The notes beneath the pieces were generated by a model. It had not been told where the DNA came from and ran no database searches. It worked only from the letters and a program-made list of their open reading frames with translations. From positions 1 through 37,460 of the forward strand of contig JAFXDL010000211.1 in assembly GCA_017516265.1 (NCBI GenBank): a stretch of DNA of 37,460 nt, read 5' to 3'. The stretch comes from Bacteroidaceae bacterium (GTDB lineage Bacteria > Bacteroidota > Bacteroidia > Bacteroidales > Bacteroidaceae). Each line of letters opens with the position of its first letter. Positions within the stretch are counted from its first letter, which is position 1. The position numbers and the translations under genes were made by a program. Below, one piece after another: positions 34,464-37,460 of this stretch.

Positions 34464-35072
34464 TCAGAACTTCTTTCCCGTCACAATAGAAGCTACAGTC
34501 AGGAAGATGATTTTGAAATCGTAGGCAATGGAGCGGTGTGTCAGGTATTCGAGGTCCATGCGGAGGCGTTCGAGCATCTTTTCCATTGTATCAGTGTAGC
34601 CGTTGTAGAGGGTGGCGGGAGAGAAGATGCCGGGACGCATCAGATAGACGTACTGGTAGTCTGAATTCTGCTCCATAATCTTTTCGGCAAAGTAGGGGCG
34701 CTCAGGACGAGGGCCTACGAGCGACATGTCGCCTGTGAAGATGTTCCAAAGTTGGGGCAATTCGTCCAAGTGGTGGTCGCGAAGGAAACGGCCTACCTTG
34801 GTCAGGCGGTCATCTTTCTCTTGGCAAAGTTGGGGGACACCATTGTCCTCGGAAGCCACAATCATGGAGCGGAACTTGTAGATGGTGAAGGGTTTGCCCT
34901 TGTACCCCATGCGTTCTTGGGAGAAGATGGGCTTGCCACCGTCCTCAATCTTGATGGCCAACCATATTGCTAAATAGAAGGGGGAGAGGAGCACCATTCC
35001 GAAGAATGATGCGAGAATATCAATCATACGTTTTATACAACGCGCCAAAGGCGACATAGCATCTTTATACAT
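34464..35072 (-). CDS. Initiating sugar-phosphate transferase (bacterial sugar transferase family)
   Basis: 202 aa, the small monotopic (PglC-like) form. One membrane helix near residues 15-40 (MIDILASFFGMVLLSPFYLA) is followed by the catalytic core: KFRSMIV (about 71-77), RLTKVGRFLRDHHLDELPQLWNI (about 88-110, with the Asp-Glu pair) and GDMSLVGPRPERPYF. It transfers a sugar-1-phosphate onto undecaprenyl phosphate to start the repeat unit. It is convergent with the rest of the biosynthetic genes and downstream of the Wzi-like gene. Confidence 0.92.
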   Translation of the reverse strand: MYKDAMSPLARCIKRMIDILASFFGMVLLSPFYLAIWLAIKIEDGGKPIFSQERMGYKGKPFTIYKFRSMIVASEDNGVPQLCQEKDDRLTKVGRFLRDHHLDELPQLWNIFTGDMSLVGPRPERPYFAEKIMEQNSDYQYVYLMRPGIFSPATLYNGYTDTMEKMLERLRMDLEYLTHRSIAYDFKIIFLTVASIVTGKKF

Positions 35073-35154
35073 AGTTGTTGTTTTACCAGTTGGTGTCTTG
35101 TTATACTCTAATAACTATTTTTCCTTAATTTTATTATATGGATTCTACTTTTTT

Positions 35155-35598
35155 TTAGAATTTCTTGAAGGTCAGCATGCGCTTGTCAGAAGAAAGCACC
35201 ATTTCATCGGCATCCAACTTCTTGACGGCATAGCGCGAGGTGGTGCCATCGAGGTAGAAGGGGGCGAGGCTTTCGGGCGTAGCCACTATACCTTCGTTTT
35301 GGAATATGCGGAAACTGTGCAATATCAGTGAGTCGCCTGTGTGGACAAACCGTCCGACGTGCTGCTTGTATTGGTTTGGGGAACTGTTGTCGTTCAGCCG
35401 CTTGATGGTGATGAGGTTCTGTTGGATGGAGTAATAGACGCACTGCTCCTTGACAGAGGTGATGTCGTTCTCCGTCAGGTTTTCCACCGTGCGCAGATGC
35501 CACATGCCGTCGAGGTCGCCATTGATGTCAAAGTCGCCACACGAGCTGGTGAAGGTGAGTGCGCATACGGCAAGAATGTGATATATGGTCTTTTTCAT
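35155..35598 (-). CDS. Lipocalin-like lipoprotein
   Basis: 147 aa. Lipoprotein signal peptide with lipobox TSSC at about residues 17-20, followed by GDFDINGDLDGMWHLRTVENL, the start of a lipocalin-like beta-barrel (GxW motif). The chain ends in alternating strands (YAVKKLDADEMVLSSDKRMLTFKKF). Placed in the periplasm or outer membrane. Located between the Wzi-like and sugar-transferase genes, 28 bases after the former. The fold call is moderate; a ligand is unknown. Confidence 0.7.
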   Translation of the reverse strand: MKKTIYHILAVCALTFTSSCGDFDINGDLDGMWHLRTVENLTENDITSVKEQCVYYSIQQNLITIKRLNDNSSPNQYKQHVGRFVHTGDSLILHSFRIFQNEGIVATPESLAPFYLDGTTSRYAVKKLDADEMVLSSDKRMLTFKKF

Positions 35599-35626
35599 TT
35601 TCAGATTGTTTTCTTTAAAGAGTCTT

Positions 35627-37162
35627 TTATCGGGTGAGTATTCCGCTTTTGCTCACGGTCAGCATGCCACCGAAGTTGTTGCCCACGATGGTGGTGCCAT
35701 GGTCGTATGCTACAGAACCTTTGAATTGCCAGCCTTTCCATTGGGAAGGGGAGTAGGCCACTTCCAGCAGTGCTGATGTCTGTTCTTCGGTATCTATCAA
35801 GGGCATGGTGTAGCTGCCCCAATGTTTGCTGTGCGAAACCAACAGGCGGTAGTCAAGTCCTTCCATAGGTGAGCCGCTGATACCGAAATGGTGAGCTTTC
35901 ACACGATTGTAGTGAAACTTGAGGCTCCCCGTTGTGTCGTAGAAGAAGTTCGGATGATTGTTGGTGTTGTAGATGGGCGAGATCAGGAAAGGTGAGCCCA
36001 TGCTCATGCCCCAATGTTGCCATCCGGTGTAGAGCAGATGATTGTAGTAGTCGTCAACTGCGCTTATCTGGTCGGGTATTTCGGGGGTATGGTCGTGATA
36101 GACGGCACCGGCTTGGTCTTTGGTGCCCATATATTCATAAAGGAATGTGTGTACGAAAGGATTCTTGGGAAGAGTAACTTCCAAACCTACCAATCCGTCT
36201 TTCCAACCATATTCAAAGAACATCATGGAGTGGTCTTCGAACATGTGTTCGTAGTAGGCGCGTATCTTCCAATCTTCGGGGGCATAGGTGAGCGAGAAGT
36301 GCCAGCTTCCGATGTGGTTGCCCGATGCATTGGCATAGCTTTCGCCATCGGATGTTTCCCCATCGGTGGCATCGCCTCCCATGGGGATAAGTGCTTCGAA
36401 GAAGTCTTTGAGACCGCTACCCATTTTGAAATCGTTGGTGTTGATTTCTTCGCGTCCCCACTTTACGTTGTATGCATGTCCGCCGAACTGGGTAGCCATT
36501 TCGAGTGCTCCTTCAAAGTAGAGGGGGAATTTCTCTTCGTTACCAATCTTCAGATAGCCGGCTTTCACGTGGTGCAGGGCATCCAAGGTGTAGCGTTGGC
36601 CGGGTGAGACGAAGTCGCGTTGCCAATTGTTGTCGGTGTACATGCCGTAGCCGAGGAATCCTTTGATATGGATCCAGTCGCCCGTGCCGGGGATAGTGAC
36701 ATATTCGGGCAGTTCAAAACGTACTTGGGGCACAGGGCGTGCATTGGTGCCGAAGATGAGTCCGCCACTACTGAGCAGGGGATTCTTCAGTGCGGAGGGA
36801 CGCTCTTTGCTACCGATGCTCAGTTGCATCCAGCGCCAAGCAATGTCATAGTAGGCTTGTTGGACGATAAAGGAAGAGGTGTGATTGTAGGCTCCGGCCA
36901 ATTCAAGGCCATATCCGTGGCGCCAATTGCGCTCTTTGTCTTGATTGGTAGAGCGGAAAAGTCCGGCTTTCAGATAACCGCTATTGGCATCTGTGGAGTA
37001 GAGCCCGTGTCGGTTGGCGGTGAACCAGAAGGGGGCAAACTCTTCACCGTTGCTCCACGCAACGCTACTTTCTATGTTGTAAGAAATGCCTTTGTGCAAT
37101 TGTTGGCCAATCAGGTTTGTACAGCAAAGAAGAAGGCCTGCAAGGCATAAAGTATGTTTCAT
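35627..37162 (-). CDS. Capsule assembly Wzi family outer membrane protein
   Basis: 511 aa. Signal peptide (1-19) then a beta-barrel beginning FAPFWFTANRHGLYS (about 42-56), the Wzi family start in Bacteroidetes, and multiple alternating strands with aromatic belts. Segments GLIFGTNARPVPQVRFEL (about 153-170) and MGMSMGSPFLISPIYNTN are typical. Known Wzi is an outer membrane lectin that holds capsule on the cell surface. First gene of the minus-strand unit, with a -7 box at 37190-37197. Confidence 0.88.
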   Translation of the reverse strand: MKHTLCLAGLLLCCTNLIGQQLHKGISYNIESSVAWSNGEEFAPFWFTANRHGLYSTDANSGYLKAGLFRSTNQDKERNWRHGYGLELAGAYNHTSSFIVQQAYYDIAWRWMQLSIGSKERPSALKNPLLSSGGLIFGTNARPVPQVRFELPEYVTIPGTGDWIHIKGFLGYGMYTDNNWQRDFVSPGQRYTLDALHHVKAGYLKIGNEEKFPLYFEGALEMATQFGGHAYNVKWGREEINTNDFKMGSGLKDFFEALIPMGGDATDGETSDGESYANASGNHIGSWHFSLTYAPEDWKIRAYYEHMFEDHSMMFFEYGWKDGLVGLEVTLPKNPFVHTFLYEYMGTKDQAGAVYHDHTPEIPDQISAVDDYYNHLLYTGWQHWGMSMGSPFLISPIYNTNNHPNFFYDTTGSLKFHYNRVKAHHFGISGSPMEGLDYRLLVSHSKHWGSYTMPLIDTEEQTSALLEVAYSPSQWKGWQFKGSVAYDHGTTIVGNNFGGMLTVSKSGILTR

Positions 37163-37189
37163 ATTTTTTCTCTTATTCTAAATAGCGTG

Positions 37190-37197
37190 CAAAGATA
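37190..37197 (-). promoter_or_regulatory. Wzi-like operon -7 box (TATCTTTG)
   Basis: Minus-strand TTTGTATCTTTGC, same core as the hipBA and HU-like promoters, 27 bases before the start codon. Confidence 0.65.
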
Positions 37198-37228
37198 CAA
37201 ATAAGCCCTCAATTATACACAAAAATAA

Positions 37229-37364
37229 GGCACGGATTACACGGATTTCACGGTTTTTAGAGGTTCAAAGTTCAAAGTTCAAGGTTTAAGCCGTATTTTG
37301 GACTTTAAACCTTAAACTTTGGACGCACCTACGGTTTATCCGTGTTGTCCGCGTAATCCGTGCC
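37229..37364. repeat. Palindromic repeat element, copy 2
   Basis: Outer arms GGCACGGATTACACGGAT (37229-37246) and a matching right end ending CCGCGTAATCCGTGCC (37349-37364). An inner inverted pair AAAGTTCAAGGTTTAA (37274-37289) / TTAAACCTTAAACTTT (37305-37320) has one mismatch. The outer arms match those at 8113-8187 while the centre differs, so ends are conserved and interior is variable. No ORF inside. Fills most of the gap between the Wzi-like gene and pgk. Confidence 0.7.
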
Positions 37365-37391
37365 TGATATACGGATTATTTGAGCGGTATA

Positions 37392-37460
37392 TTATCCCTT
37401 GATAGCTGCGATACCCGGGAGTACCTTGCCTTCGATAGCCTCGAGCAGAGCACCACCACC
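37392..37460 (-). CDS. pgk: Phosphoglycerate kinase, C-terminal end (partial)
   Basis: Only the last 22 codons and the TAA (37394-37392) are in the window. They read GGGALLEAIEGKVLPGIAAI plus KG, the conserved STGGGA...EGK.LPG end of phosphoglycerate kinase. The rest of the gene lies beyond the right edge. Confidence 0.8.
   Translation of the reverse strand, partial: GGGALLEAIEGKVLPGIAAIKG

Overview
The window looks like a chromosomal segment of a gut Bacteroidales bacterium (Bacteroides/Phocaeicola type). The evidence is repeated TAnnTTTG (-7) promoter boxes, a type III glutamine synthetase, an OmpP1/FadL-like porin, HU-like proteins, a BspA-type leucine-rich-repeat protein and a Wzi/SLBB exopolysaccharide locus. 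No rRNA, tRNA or CRISPR array was seen.

Region 1 (1-6600) looks like an AT-rich accessory island. It holds an AlbA_2/Schlafen-type regulator-like ATPase gene and a tightly coupled pair (4-base overlap). The first gene of the pair encodes a 965-aa protein with two DUF262 (ParB/GmrS-like) domains and a C-terminal segment resembling a type I restriction specificity (HsdS) target-recognition domain. The second encodes a 636-aa RecF/SMC-like AAA ATPase. This is a candidate anti-phage or DNA-discrimination system with no recognisable methyltransferase or HNH nuclease. The island abuts a 5'-truncated BspA-like LRR gene (6843-7931).

Region 2 (7963-12650) looks like a RiPP-type peptide pathway. It has a 39-aa peptide with a YxxPx[V/L] leader motif, then an operon of PqqD-like recognition protein, nucleotidyltransferase, peptide/lipid ABC exporter, HPr-kinase-like kinase and S24/S26 peptidase. 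The composition recalls kinase/nucleotidyltransferase-decorated lasso peptide clusters, but no cyclase or other core modification enzyme is present. A 12-bp perfect-stem terminator separates it from convergent prmA.

Region 3 (12733-20437) is mostly housekeeping and envelope: prmA (minus); a divergent operon of an odd secreted Trp/His/Ser-rich protein, an OmpP1/FadL-like porin, a 50-aa membrane peptide and a DUF308 protein; then a minus-strand unit with glnN (GSIII) and a 53-aa membrane peptide.

Region 4 (20637-37162) is a Wzx/Wzy-type exopolysaccharide locus. The plus-strand genes run SLBB/Wza export channel, Wzz-like co-polymerase, Wzy-like polymerase, three GT2 glycosyltransferases, then after an interruption a FrhB-like protein, a polysaccharide pyruvyl transferase and a Wzx flippase. 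The interruption (27879-30558) carries an antisense HU-like/winged-helix protein, the decayed remnant of an AAA-ATPase_like (PF09820) gene, and a hipBA toxin-antitoxin operon with two candidate operators. A convergent minus-strand unit supplies Wzi, a lipocalin-like lipoprotein and the initiating sugar-phosphate transferase. The window ends with a palindromic repeat related to one at 8113-8187 and with the last 22 codons of pgk on the minus strand.
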